This document shows positions 33,697 to 42,284 of a DNA stretch of 64,000 bases, in pieces. The stretch lies in assembly GCF_031202265.1 (NCBI RefSeq), contig NZ_CP100604.1, forward strand, positions 1,426,001-1,490,000, given 5' to 3'. Below the pieces are notes generated by a model that was not told the origin of the DNA, did not search any database, and saw only the letters and a program-made list of their open reading frames with translations. Numbering within the stretch: the first letter of the stretch is position 1; every line of letters starts with the position of its first letter. The translations under genes were made by a program, and so were the position numbers. This DNA is from Bradyrhizobium sp. Ash2021 (GTDB lineage Bacteria > Pseudomonadota > Alphaproteobacteria > Rhizobiales > Xanthobacteraceae).

Positions 33697-35457
33697 ATGA
33701 CCACCCCCTCCCGTTACCTCGAAGCGCCGCGCCGGCTGCGGGCGTTCGTTCGCGCCCATGAAACCAGCCTGGTCGTGCTTGCGGCGCTGATCGGGACCAT
33801 CGGCGGCCTGGTGGTGCTGGCGATGAGCATCGCGGTGGCCGGGCTTCACGCGCTGTTGTTCAACATCAGCATCCGGGAGCGGCTCTCGAGCCAGGCCAGC
33901 ATCGATACGCTGCGGGCCCTGCTGGTTCCGAGCCTTGGTGGGCTGTTGCTGGGGGTGGCGTTCCTGTGGCTGTCGGGATGGCGGCCGGCGCGCGAAATCG
34001 ACCCGATCGAGGCCAATGCCCTGCATGGCGGGCGGATGTCGTTTCGCGGCAGCGTCATCGTCGCGCTGCAGACGATCTGGTCCTCGGGCGTCGGGGCGTC
34101 GGTCGGGCTCGAGGCGGGCTATACCCAGCTTTCCAGCGGCCTCGCCGCCTCATTGGGCCGCGGCTTTCACCTGCGCCGCGCCGACCAGCGAATCATGGTC
34201 GGCTGCGGCGCGGCGGCCGCGATTGCGGGCGCGTTCGGAGCCCCCTTGGCCGGCGCCTTCTATGCGTTCGAACTCGTGATCGGGGGCTATACCCCGGCCA
34301 GCCTGACGCCGGTCGGCGTCGCCGCGGTGGCCGGCTATTTCGTCACCCATGGATTTGCGGCGCTGTCGCTCGGCATCGGCGTCGGCCCGGTCGGCGATGT
34401 GCTCGGGCGGGATCTCGCGATCGCAGCCCTGCTCGGGATTCTGGCGGCGCTGTTCGGCATCGTCATCATGCGCGGCGTGGCGCTGTGCGAAGCGGTGCTG
34501 GTAAAAACCCGGCTGTGGGCGCCGCTGCGCCCGGCGCTCGGCGGCCTCGCCGTCGGCCTGCTCGCGCTGCTGACGCCGCAGGTGATGTCGTCGGGCCATG
34601 GCGCGCTGCATTTTTCCGGCATTGTCTCGATGCCGCTGCAGATCATTGCCGGCGTGTTCGTTCTCAAGGCGATCGCCTCGATCATCTCGCTCGGCAGCGG
34701 CTTTCGCGGCGGATTGTTTTTCGCCACCCTGTTCATGGGCGCGCTCGGCGGCCGCCTGTTCGCCGCCGGCGTCGACCTGGTGTGGCCGGGTCTGGCGCTC
34801 GATCCCAACGTCTACGCGATCATCGGCATGAGCGCGCTGTCGGCATCGGTGATCGGCGGACCGCTGACCATGTCGTTCATCGCGCTGGAATCGACCGGCA
34901 ATCTCTGGCTCACCACGATCGTGCTGGTCGCGGTCATGATCTCGACCCAGATCACCCGCGAATTGTTCGGCTATTCGTTCGCGACCTGGCGATTGCATCT
35001 GCGCGGCGAAACCATCCGCAGCGCCGCCGATGTCGGCTGGATCAGGGACCTCACCGTCCGCCGCCTGATGCGGCCGGATCTGGCGACGGTCGACGCCGGC
35101 ATCGGCATCGAGGAGTTTCGCGAAAAATTTCCGCTGGGCTCGAAGACCCAGGTCGTGGCCGTCGATGGCGACGGACGCTATGTCGGGCTGGCGCTGGTGG
35201 CCGAAGCGCACACCCCGGAAATCGTGGCCAAGAACGGCCTCGTCGACATCCTTCATCACCGGGATGTGGTGCTGCATCCGGTCATGAACATCCAGGAAGC
35301 CATCGCCGTCTTCGACGCCGCCGAAGCGGAATCATTGGCGGTGGTCGAAGCCGGCGGCGAACACCGGCCGATCGGGATCCTCACCGAGGCCCACGCGATG
35401 CGGCGCTATGCGGAAGAATCCGACCGGCGGCGGCGCGAGGCGGTTGGCGAGATCTAG
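33697..35457 (+). CDS. ClC-type chloride channel/antiporter with C-terminal CBS domains
   Basis: A 586-residue protein with a ClC core of about 430 residues and paired CBS domains (about 440-575: VRRLMRPDLATVDAGIGIEE, VVAVDGDGRYVGLALVAEAH, then VLHPVMNIQEAIAVFDAAEA). The usual gating motif GREGP reads G-L-E-A-G in GASVGLEAGYTQLSSG, keeping the glutamate that acts as gate. GSGFRGGLFFATLFMGA supplies the second filter motif. The ATG at 33697 is preceded by a weak GAGA. Its stop codon overlaps the stop of the convergent NHL gene by 4 bp. It could respond to nucleotides through the CBS domains. Confidence 0.85.
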   Translation: MTTPSRYLEAPRRLRAFVRAHETSLVVLAALIGTIGGLVVLAMSIAVAGLHALLFNISIRERLSSQASIDTLRALLVPSLGGLLLGVAFLWLSGWRPAREIDPIEANALHGGRMSFRGSVIVALQTIWSSGVGASVGLEAGYTQLSSGLAASLGRGFHLRRADQRIMVGCGAAAAIAGAFGAPLAGAFYAFELVIGGYTPASLTPVGVAAVAGYFVTHGFAALSLGIGVGPVGDVLGRDLAIAALLGILAALFGIVIMRGVALCEAVLVKTRLWAPLRPALGGLAVGLLALLTPQVMSSGHGALHFSGIVSMPLQIIAGVFVLKAIASIISLGSGFRGGLFFATLFMGALGGRLFAAGVDLVWPGLALDPNVYAIIGMSALSASVIGGPLTMSFIALESTGNLWLTTIVLVAVMISTQITRELFGYSFATWRLHLRGETIRSAADVGWIRDLTVRRLMRPDLATVDAGIGIEEFREKFPLGSKTQVVAVDGDGRYVGLALVAEAHTPEIVAKNGLVDILHHRDVVLHPVMNIQEAIAVFDAAEAESLAVVEAGGEHRPIGILTEAHAMRRYAEESDRRRREAVGEI

Positions 35458-36425
35458 GAGACCTTCGCCAGCTTCTGCAGGCAGCGAACCACTTTCACCT
35501 CCTCCGGCATCTCGGTATCCGGAAAGCTCGTCTTCCAGTCGGTGACGCCGACCTCGCCGACATAGATGTCGCCCTTCGAATCCAAGGCGATGCCGTGCGG
35601 CGCCAGGAATTTGCCGGTCTCCAGCCCCGGCCCGTTCTCGCCGCCGAGCCGGGCGATGCGCTTGCCCTTCGAATCGACGATGCTCAGGCGCGGGCCGAGA
35701 TTGGGCACCTTGCGATTGACGGCCATGCCGGGGCCGAGTTCGCCGATGATGAAGTGCGGGTGCTTGCCGCCGCAGCAATGCAGCGCGCAGGGACGGTGCA
35801 GATTGTTCCACTGCGCCTCGTATTTGCCGTTGCCGTCGAACACTTGCACGCGGTGGTTCTCGCGGTCGGCGACATAGACCCATCCGTCGGCGTCGGTGGT
35901 GATGTTGTGGACGATGTTGAATTGGCCGGGATCGGTGCCGGGCTCGCCCCAGGTTTTGAGCAACCTGCCGTCCGGCGTGTATTTGTGGACGCAGGCATTG
36001 CCGTAGCCGTCCGAGACGTAGATCTCGCCGTTCGGCGACAGCGCGGTATGGGTGCAGCGGTGGAACGGCTCGCCGCTCATGAACGGCGCCGGCTTGTTCG
36101 GGATACCGATGGTCAGCAGCACCTTGCCGTCGGTCGCGCACTTGCGCACGGTGTGGTCGCCGTCATCGGTGCAATAAAGGTTGTCGTCGGCGTCGATGTG
36201 CAGCCCGTGGGCGCGGTTGAACAGGCCTTCGCCCCAGCTGGTGATGAAATTGCCGTCGCGGTCGAGCACCACCATCGGATGGTCGCCGCGGTTGAAGACG
36301 TAGATACGGTCCTTGCTGTCGACCGCGACCGAAGCGACATCGGTCAGACTCCATCCCGCCGGCAGTTTTGCAAAGTTTTCCACCACGCGGTAGCAATGTT
36401 CGCCCGAGCCGAGAATGGTCGGCAT
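35454..36425 (-). CDS. NHL-repeat beta-propeller protein
   Basis: A 323-residue protein composed of about six NHL/SMP-30-like blades, for example VASVAVDSKDRIYVFNRGDH, GLHIDADDNLYCTDDGDHTV, TALSPNGEIYVSDGYGNACV and NITTDADGWVYVADRENHRV. It resembles the propeller domain of peptidylglycine alpha-amidating lyase and of other bacterial NHL proteins. There is no signal peptide with the start at 36425 (MPTILGSGEHCYRV). Cysteine-histidine rich CALHCCGGKHPHF lies in one loop and could bind metal. It follows the flavin monooxygenase gene in the same orientation, separated by a repeat, and may belong to the same catabolic unit. Confidence 0.75.
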   Translation of the reverse strand: MPTILGSGEHCYRVVENFAKLPAGWSLTDVASVAVDSKDRIYVFNRGDHPMVVLDRDGNFITSWGEGLFNRAHGLHIDADDNLYCTDDGDHTVRKCATDGKVLLTIGIPNKPAPFMSGEPFHRCTHTALSPNGEIYVSDGYGNACVHKYTPDGRLLKTWGEPGTDPGQFNIVHNITTDADGWVYVADRENHRVQVFDGNGKYEAQWNNLHRPCALHCCGGKHPHFIIGELGPGMAVNRKVPNLGPRLSIVDSKGKRIARLGGENGPGLETGKFLAPHGIALDSKGDIYVGEVGVTDWKTSFPDTEMPEEVKVVRCLQKLAKVS

Positions 36426-36453
36426 GTGTGATTCCCCCGGATTTTTTGGAGTT

Positions 36454-36527
36454 GTCATTCCGGGATGGTCCGAAGGACCAGACCCGGAATCTCGAGATTC
36501 CGGGTTCGCTTCGCGCCCCGGAATGAC
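36454..36527. repeat. Dispersed palindromic repeat (GTCATTCCGGG family)
   Basis: GTCATTCCGGGATGG at one end and CCCCGGAATGAC at the other are inverted repeats; GGTCCGAAGGACC and GGAATCTCGAGATTCC are inner hairpins. It lies between the FMO and NHL genes and could modulate expression or stability of their transcript. Confidence 0.65.
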
Positions 36528-36544
36528 GGTGTTAGTTGGTTGAT

Positions 36545-38332
36545 TCATCCAAGCGCCGCCCGCGGCCCAGCACCACGCGGCAAAAACCCTTCCTCGATCG
36601 CCTTGATCTGCAGCGCCAGATGCTTCGAGCCGATCCGGCATTGCGCCAGGCCGCCGGCGATGAACCACAAACCAGGCTGCCCGGTGCGGGTGTACATGTT
36701 GCGCAGTTCCTGCCCGTCGCCAAAACCCCAGATGGTGCCGACGCGCTCTTCCACGGCTTCGCCGAACAGCTTGCGCACCAGTTCTTCCTGGCGCTTGTAG
36801 CCGGTCGCGAGCACGACCAGATCGGCGGCAAGCGTCTCGCCGCTCTTCATCCTGGCGCCGGCGGCGACGAATGTATCGATATCGGCAAACTGCTTCAGCG
36901 CGATCTCGCCCTTGACGATCAGGTCGGAGCAGCCGACGTTGAAATAATAGCCGCCGCCGCGGGTGAGGTACTTGAACTGCCAGCCGGTATTGTCCTCGCC
37001 GAAGTCGAGCTTGAAGCCTGCGCGCGCCAGTCCCTCCAGCAATTCCCTGTCGAGCTCCTTGGATTTCTCCGTCGTCATGGCGTGGCTCTTGCGTGCGAGC
37101 TTCAGCGGCATCGAGGTCGCGATCAAATCGTTGTCCTCGAGCGTGCCGTCATTATAGGGCGCGTAGACCAGTTGCGCCGACGGTTCGATGCTGACGATCA
37201 GCGTCGGGCTGCGCTGCACCAGCGTCACCTCGGCGGCGCTTGAACAGAGGTCCTGCGCGATGTCGTGGCCGCTGTTGCCGGTGCCGATGACGATCGCGCG
37301 CTTGCCCTTCCAGTTCTCGCCGTCGTCGTACTGGCTGGAATGCATCACCTTGCCCGCGAAATCCTTGATGCCGGCAATATCCGGCACGCTCGGAATGCCG
37401 CTGACGCCGGTCGCGAGCACCACGTGACGCGGATGCATGGTGCGCTTTGAGCCGTCGGCGCGGCGCAGCGTCACGGTCCAGCGGCCTTCCTTCTCGTTAT
37501 AGCTGCCGCCCTCGAATTCGGTTCCGGTCCAGAAATTCAGCTCCATGGTTTCGACATAGGCCTCGAACCAGTTGGCGAGCTTGTCCTTCGGGATATAGGT
37601 CGGCCAGTTCGGCGGGAAATACATATAGGGCAGGTGGTTGACCTGGACCTGATTGTGCAGCGTCAGCGCGTGATAGCGCTTGCGCCAATTGTCGCCGATG
37701 CGCTGTTCGCGATCGACGATCAGCGTATCGACATTCAATTGCTTCAACCGGGCCGCGATGCACAGCCCGGACTGGCCGCCGCCGATGACGAGCACGGTGG
37801 GATCATGGTCGGCATAGGCCGCCGAGGCCTTGCGCAGATCGAGCCAGTTGGGGCCGCGAAAATCCCGCGAATAGGCATTGCCGCGCGGGCGCGCTGTCCC
37901 CAGCTGCTCCTCAAAACCCTTGAGTTCGCCAAGCTCCGTCAGCAGCGTCCAGGCTTTCAGCGTGTGGCCGTCGGCATCGTCCGGGATCAGGCGGACGATG
38001 CCGCTGCCGCGCCCCACACCCGTCTCGAATTTGAAGATCGCCTCGATCGCGTAGGTGCCCGCGCGCATCACCTTGCGCGGCGCCCGGCGGCCGGGATCGA
38101 TCGCGAACCCGGACGGCGCGGCGCGGCGGGCGTGGGTCGGCAACTCCTTCAGGATCGCATCGGCGCCATTGATGGTCTGGATGTTCCAGCTCAGCGCCAG
38201 CACGTCGCGCCAGTAGCTGTCGGAATGAAACAGGCTCTCCAGCGCGCCGTCATCGGGTTCAGCCAATGCGGCCTCGAATTGCGTCAGCCAATTATCGACG
38301 GCGAGCGAAAGATCGTCGGTTTTATCGAGCAT
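36545..38332 (-). CDS. Flavin-containing monooxygenase with N-terminal SnoaL-like region
   Basis: A 595-residue protein. Residues about 1-140 look like a SnoaL/NTF2-like domain (WLTQFEAALAEPDDGALESL then FHSDSYWRDVLALSWNIQT). The FAD site is VLVIGGGQSGLCIAARLKQL (about 170-190), and the NADPH site is AIVIGTGNSGHDIAQDL. The FMO/BVMO-type fingerprint is FAGKVMHSSQYDDGENWKGK, followed by VVLATGYKRQEEL. Such enzymes oxygenate ketones or heteroatoms. The start at 38332 (MLDKTDDL) gives the usual length of about 600. Neighbours (NHL protein, DUF2855 protein, acyl-CoA ligase remnant) suggest a degradative cluster. Confidence 0.83.
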   Translation of the reverse strand: MLDKTDDLSLAVDNWLTQFEAALAEPDDGALESLFHSDSYWRDVLALSWNIQTINGADAILKELPTHARRAAPSGFAIDPGRRAPRKVMRAGTYAIEAIFKFETGVGRGSGIVRLIPDDADGHTLKAWTLLTELGELKGFEEQLGTARPRGNAYSRDFRGPNWLDLRKASAAYADHDPTVLVIGGGQSGLCIAARLKQLNVDTLIVDREQRIGDNWRKRYHALTLHNQVQVNHLPYMYFPPNWPTYIPKDKLANWFEAYVETMELNFWTGTEFEGGSYNEKEGRWTVTLRRADGSKRTMHPRHVVLATGVSGIPSVPDIAGIKDFAGKVMHSSQYDDGENWKGKRAIVIGTGNSGHDIAQDLCSSAAEVTLVQRSPTLIVSIEPSAQLVYAPYNDGTLEDNDLIATSMPLKLARKSHAMTTEKSKELDRELLEGLARAGFKLDFGEDNTGWQFKYLTRGGGYYFNVGCSDLIVKGEIALKQFADIDTFVAAGARMKSGETLAADLVVLATGYKRQEELVRKLFGEAVEERVGTIWGFGDGQELRNMYTRTGQPGLWFIAGGLAQCRIGSKHLALQIKAIEEGFLPRGAGPRAALG

Positions 38333-38427
38333 GCGCGTCTCTCTCAGCAGCCGTCTACGCGGCGTTTCCCTGGTCGGAACCCTATACCCATTGGGGACGG
38401 CGCAGAAAGGGCGTGAGGAGATGCCGC

Positions 38428-39516
38428 CTATTCCGCCAGCGACAGGATATGCCCTTGATCCGGCGGCACGCGGCCGTTGAGGGTATCGAGATAGGCTGCT
38501 TGCACGGCAGCCGACCCACGGCCTTCGGTCACGGTGAGCCATTGGTCCAGCTTCGGCGCGAAACCTGCCCAGGCTGCGCCGAACCGCGCGTCGACGCCGC
38601 CGGGTCCCCATTCCTTCGCGCGCTTGCGGATCTGGTCGGGCGCGAAGAACCACGCCGGCTTGGCGCCCGGCAATACCGGCTCGTTCGGCGAGGAGCTGCG
38701 ATGCGTCAGCCCGATCCGTCCGGAGTATTTCATCTGGTCGCCGAAATGCCGGTGCAGCCGTTCGCGGAGTTCGCTGTTGCCCGCCATGTCGACGAACGCG
38801 GCCGGCGCGTTCGTCGGCAGTGAGGTCACGCGATCATAGGTGACGACCTCGTCGTAGCAGCCGAGCGATTCGACAAACTTCGTATTCGATGCCGAAGTCA
38901 GGCCGATTACCTTAATGCCTTCGCGCAAATGCAGCAGATGGGCAAGCCCGAACGCGGTCTTGCTGGAGGCGCTCGAGAGCAGCATGCTGCGCGCGCCGTA
39001 GAAATCGTTCTCGGCCAGGAAGTCGTCGACCAGAAACGACAGCATGAACAGCGGCCGCAGCAGCGCCTGCCAGTCGCCCTGCCGCCCGGCGAAGGCAGGG
39101 GCGCCGCTGACGCGGGCATAGGCATTGTAGACCGGGGCGACGCCCTGGCGATGCGCGGCGGCATCGCGCAAACCGCGCTTGCTGACGTCGGCGGCCTCGA
39201 TGACGAGATGCGTCGCCATCGGGAAATAGCCGAACAGGATTTCGCCCTCGGCGATGCCGGGATGTTTCGAGGCGGTCACCTCGCCAAATCCCCACACCGG
39301 AATGTTGCCAAAGCCGTTCGGCGCCGGAAACAGCTGCCAATATTTCAGCTGATCGCCTGTTACGGCGTAGGTGATGTTGTTGGCGGTGAGCGCGAAGCGC
39401 GTGACCTTTACCAGCAACGCATCATCGGGCAGCGTTGCGGCATCAGGCAGCTGTGTCTCGATCACCTTGCATTGCTGCAGGTCATCGCGGGCGACGATGA
39501 AGTCGGTGGATTTCAT
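38428..39516 (-). CDS. DUF2855 family protein
   Basis: A 362-residue protein resembling a quinone-oxidoreductase/MDR-like fold without a clear nucleotide motif. Features include LLVKVTRFALTANNITYAV near the start (typical of MDR N-terminal domains), VWGFGEVTASKHPGI, LLSSASSKTAFGLAHLL and VVTYDRV. The last 100 residues contain the family's conserved NEPVLPGAKPAWFFAPDQIR region (shortened). Members often lie next to FMO/BVMO genes and regulators. The start at 39516 is the first one giving the usual N-terminus. Two GTTTAAAAC motifs lie 74-102 bp upstream. It is transcribed together with the monooxygenase (about 95 bp apart). Confidence 0.78.
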   Translation of the reverse strand: MKSTDFIVARDDLQQCKVIETQLPDAATLPDDALLVKVTRFALTANNITYAVTGDQLKYWQLFPAPNGFGNIPVWGFGEVTASKHPGIAEGEILFGYFPMATHLVIEAADVSKRGLRDAAAHRQGVAPVYNAYARVSGAPAFAGRQGDWQALLRPLFMLSFLVDDFLAENDFYGARSMLLSSASSKTAFGLAHLLHLREGIKVIGLTSASNTKFVESLGCYDEVVTYDRVTSLPTNAPAAFVDMAGNSELRERLHRHFGDQMKYSGRIGLTHRSSSPNEPVLPGAKPAWFFAPDQIRKRAKEWGPGGVDARFGAAWAGFAPKLDQWLTVTEGRGSAAVQAAYLDTLNGRVPPDQGHILSLAE

Positions 39517-39589
39517 GGTTTCGATCCCGGCGTTGTTTTGCTGCCGCGATCTTTGCCGCCGCCTTCGGGCATTTTGCAACAGCAACATT

Positions 39590-39618
39590 GTTTAAAACGG
39601 ACGTCGTTTGTTTAAAAC
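39590..39618. promoter_or_regulatory. Paired GTTTAAAAC motifs upstream of the DUF2855 gene
   Basis: GTTTAAAAC occurs at 39590-39598 and 39610-39618, exactly 20 bp apart (about two helical turns). Between them lies AAACGGACGTCGTTT, an inverted repeat with 5-bp arms. This AT-rich patch is unlike the surroundings and looks like a tandem operator, perhaps for a TetR- or AraC-type protein not encoded nearby. Confidence 0.5.
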
Positions 39619-39643
39619 AACGTTCGGCTTTTGTGACCGGTCA

Positions 39644-39823
39644 TCATGCCCCGGCGCGAATATGGCCTTGCCAATAAGGATCGCGCAGCTTGCGCTTGAA
39701 GATCTTGCCGGTCGCTTCGCGCGGCAGTGCGTCGAGGAATTGAATGTCCTTCGGCACCTTGAAATTGGCGAGACGGCCGCGCAAAAAATCCTGCACGGCC
39801 GCGGGCGACAGCGCGGCGGCGCG
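39644..39823 (-). pseudogene. C-terminal fragment of an acyl-CoA ligase (AMP-binding) gene
   Basis: The last 59 or so residues encode the C-terminal subdomain of an ANL-family ligase: AAALSPAAVQDFLRGRLANF, KVPKDIQFLDALPREATGK and IFKRKLRDPYW. The catalytic lysine in REATGKIFK is present, but the entire adenylation domain is absent. Upstream of about 39825 the frame becomes antisense to a LysR fragment, so the gene is truncated at a join. It lies in the same orientation as the DUF2855 and FMO genes. Confidence 0.8.
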
Positions 39824-40442
39824 CGGCGTGGTCAAGCTGTCGATCGGTGCGACGTTGGCTTCCCACTGGCTGATGCCGCGGCTCGGGCCATTCCTGCGCG
39901 CGCACGACCATATCCAGCTGGAGATCATCACCCATCCGTTTCCGGCCAGCGCGCGACGCCGCGAGGCCGATGTCGTGCTGCGCCCGGTCGACAGCGGTGA
40001 AGAGAACCTGATCGGCCGCAAGATCGGCCGCCTCGGGACCGGCTTCTACGCCTCGCGCGACTACGCGGCGCGCCGGCGGCTGCCGGAACGGCGCGACGAA
40101 TGGAAGGGACACAGCGTCATCGGCTTCGCCGACCGGGCGTCGAACGAGCGTCTGGCGCGCTGGAGCGACTTCATCACCCGGCAGGGATCGGTCGTGCTGC
40201 GCTGCTCGTCCCAGGGCGACATGCTGGCCGCGGCAAGGGCGGGCCTTGGAATATCGGCGCTGTCCTGCTTTGTCGCCGCCGATGACCCCGATCTGGTTCG
40301 CGTCGCCCCGCAGAAGCTCGTCAGCGTGGCGGATCTCTGGCTCTTGGCGCATCCGGACCTTGTCGAACTCCCCGCGGTACGCGCGGTGATCGACTTCGTC
40401 ACTGCATGCGCGCGCGAGGACCGGGTGCGGCTTCGCGGCTAG
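39824..40442 (+). pseudogene. Effector-domain fragment of a LysR-family regulator
   Basis: From GVVKLSIGATLASHWLMPRL onwards (about 39825) the sequence is a normal LysR effector domain with VVLRPVDSGEENLIGRKIG, RCSSQGDMLAAARAGLGISA and LLAHPDLVELPAVRAVIDFV (each a separate stretch). The DNA-binding domain and linker (about the first 90 residues) are missing. In-frame upstream codons derive from the antisense of the ligase fragment. It cannot bind DNA as a LysR protein and is a pseudogene formed by deletion or rearrangement. Confidence 0.8.
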
Positions 40443-40444
40443 GG

Positions 40445-41092
40445 CTACTTTGAAATCACGCCCTCTCGCTTTTTCAGCACCCGGTAATAGCTCCACCACA
40501 GATGCGCCGCCGCGCCGCGCAACGGCCGCCACGGCTCGGCCAGCGGCGTCATTTGTTTCGCGGTCGGACGCGTCTTCAGGCCGAGCCCGATCTTCACGGC
40601 CTCCTGCACCGCAAGGTCGCCGGCGGGCCAAGCGTCGCCATGGCCGAGGCAAAACAGCAGATAGACGTCGGCGGTCCAGGCGCCGATGCCGGGCAGCGAG
40701 GTCAGCGTGTTGTGGGCGGCGTCGGCGTCCTCGTTGGCGAGCACGTCGAGGTTCAGGCGTTCCTCGGCCAGCTCGCGCGCGATGTGCTTCAGGGTCTTGA
40801 TCTTGGCGGCCGACAGCCCGAGCCGGCCGAGGCGGTCGGCGCGCGCCTTTCGAATCGCGTCATGATGAAACGGGTCGAAGGCGGCACTGATGCGTGCCCA
40901 GATCGCCGCTGCACTCGCGGTCGAGAGTTGCTGGCCGCAGACGATCGCAGCAAGGCCGGCAAAGCCGGCCTCGCGCTGCCGCAGCGCCGGCATCCCGGTC
41001 TGCTCGAGAACAGGCTTCAGCCGCGGGTCCTGCTCAACCAGGGCCTGGACGGCGTCTTCGAGATCGGCCTGGGTGTTGAGATGGATGAGCAT
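40445..41092 (-). CDS. DNA-3-methyladenine glycosylase II (AlkA-like)
   Basis: A 215-residue base-excision repair enzyme of the helix-hairpin-helix superfamily. The hairpin is LPGIGAWTAD (133-142), and the catalytic Asp is D159 in WPAGDLAVQ. It lacks the N-terminal domain of E. coli AlkA, as is common for the short bacterial and yeast Mag-like forms. It removes alkylated bases such as 3-methyladenine. There is no adaptation-response (Ada) partner nearby. Its stop codon lies 2 bp from the end of the LysR fragment, so the rearranged unit abuts the core genome here. Confidence 0.87.
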   Translation of the reverse strand: MLIHLNTQADLEDAVQALVEQDPRLKPVLEQTGMPALRQREAGFAGLAAIVCGQQLSTASAAAIWARISAAFDPFHHDAIRKARADRLGRLGLSAAKIKTLKHIARELAEERLNLDVLANEDADAAHNTLTSLPGIGAWTADVYLLFCLGHGDAWPAGDLAVQEAVKIGLGLKTRPTAKQMTPLAEPWRPLRGAAAHLWWSYYRVLKKREGVISK

Positions 41093-41122
41093 GGGAGAGA
41101 CTTAGCGGGTTTCTCTTTCTTC

Positions 41123-41186
41123 GTCATGGCCGGGGATAGCCGTCCGAAGGACGGCGTCGCTTCCGCTCGCCCATGCCTGGCCATCC
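41123..41186. repeat. Dispersed repeat, AGCCGTCCGAAGGACGG family, copy 1
   Basis: TCATGGCCGGGGATAGCC, then GTCCGAAGGAC (hairpin), then GGCGTCGCTTCCGCTCGCCC and CCTGGCCAT. The same core of about 35 bp recurs at 48216-48280, after the hbd gene. Confidence 0.75.
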
Positions 41187-41250
41187 ACGTCTTACTGGCA
41201 CCAGTTTGTGGCTTCACTTGACAAATTTCTCACGCGGCGCCGAAGACGTG

Positions 41251-41312
41251 GATGCCCGGGAGCGCAGACAAGTTTACGTAGTCTGCGCAAGGCAGACTAC
41301 TATGCCCGGGCA
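41251..41312. repeat. Compound hairpin with TGCCCGGG ends
   Basis: GATGCCCGGG (41251) and TATGCCCGGG (41301) frame the hairpin GCGCAGAC/GTCTGCGC and a second one, AGTCTGC/GCAGACT, which share a strand and so could switch between two pairings. It lies just upstream of gluQ (start 41329) and might affect its leader. Confidence 0.55.
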
Positions 41313-41328
41313 AGACGAGACCTCTTGA

Positions 41329-42201
41329 ATGCCGCCCTCCGTTTTCCGTTTTGCGCCAAGCCCGAACGGTTATCTCCATCTCGGCCACGCTTGTTCGGCG
41401 CTGTTGAATTTCGATCTGGCGCGCCGGGCCGGCGGAAGATTTTTGCTGCGCATCGAGGATATCGACGCGACGCGGTGCCGGCCGGAATTCGAGGCCGCGA
41501 TCTATCAGGACCTCGCCTGGCTCGGGATTACCTGGGAAACGCCGGTGCGGCGGCAATCGGAGCATTTTTCGAGCTATCGCGACGCGGTCGAAAGGCTGGC
41601 GGCCGAGGGGCTGATCTATCCGAGCTTTGAGAGCCGCGCGGAAATCGCGCGCCTGGTCGCGCAACGCGAGACCAAGGGAACATGGCTGCGCGATCCCGAC
41701 GGTGCGTCGCTCTACCCCGGCACCGCGAAATCGCTCTCCATGGACGAGCGCGCGCGGTTGATCGCGGAAGGCGTGCCCTATGCCCGGCGGCTCGACATGG
41801 CAGCGGCCTGTGCGCGTGCCGGGGAACTCGGCTGGACCGAGCATGGCGAAGGTCCCGACGGCGAGCGTGGCGCCGTGACCGCGCTGCCGGGAGCCTGGGG
41901 CGACGTGGTGCTGGCGCGCAAGGAGATTCCGACCAGCTATCATTTGTCGGTCGTGATCGACGACGCCTTGCAGGGCGTCACCGATGTGGTGCGCGGCCAG
42001 GACCTGTTCTGGTCGACCAGCGTCCATCGCCTGCTGCAGGATCTGCTCGGTCTGCCGCAACCCGGTTACCGGCATCACCGGCTGATTCGCGACGCCGGCG
42101 GGCAGAAACTCTCGAAATCGACCGCGGCGACCGGCCTGCGGGAATTGCGGGCGCAGGGCGCAACTCCGGCCGATATTCGCGATTTGGTCGGGCTGCCGTA
42201 G
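41329..42201 (+). CDS. gluQ: Glutamyl-Q tRNA(Asp) synthetase
   Basis: A 290-residue paralogue of glutamyl-tRNA synthetase without an anticodon-binding domain. It attaches glutamate to queuosine in tRNA-Asp. The signature HIGH appears as HLGH in FAPSPNGYLHLGHACSALLN, with LLRIEDIDATRCRPEF next to it. The KMSKS loop is KLSKS near residue 263, and the zinc-binding cysteines are reduced compared with E. coli YadB, with few Cys in the middle. The length fits the family. The start at 41329 has only a weak upstream purine tract. Confidence 0.88.
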   Translation: MPPSVFRFAPSPNGYLHLGHACSALLNFDLARRAGGRFLLRIEDIDATRCRPEFEAAIYQDLAWLGITWETPVRRQSEHFSSYRDAVERLAAEGLIYPSFESRAEIARLVAQRETKGTWLRDPDGASLYPGTAKSLSMDERARLIAEGVPYARRLDMAAACARAGELGWTEHGEGPDGERGAVTALPGAWGDVVLARKEIPTSYHLSVVIDDALQGVTDVVRGQDLFWSTSVHRLLQDLLGLPQPGYRHHRLIRDAGGQKLSKSTAATGLRELRAQGATPADIRDLVGLP

Positions 42202-42284
42202 TTCTACGGAGACGGCTAAACGGCTCCGTGACTCCCGTGGCCCGGCCATGCAATTCTTCGGCAGGGACGGGGTTAAGGGGAATC

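Noticed and set aside
33966..36431. A plus-strand open frame of 821 codons across the ClC and NHL genes
   Set aside because: It crosses from the sense shadow of ClC into the antisense of the NHL gene; composition is Arg-rich and no motif is visible.
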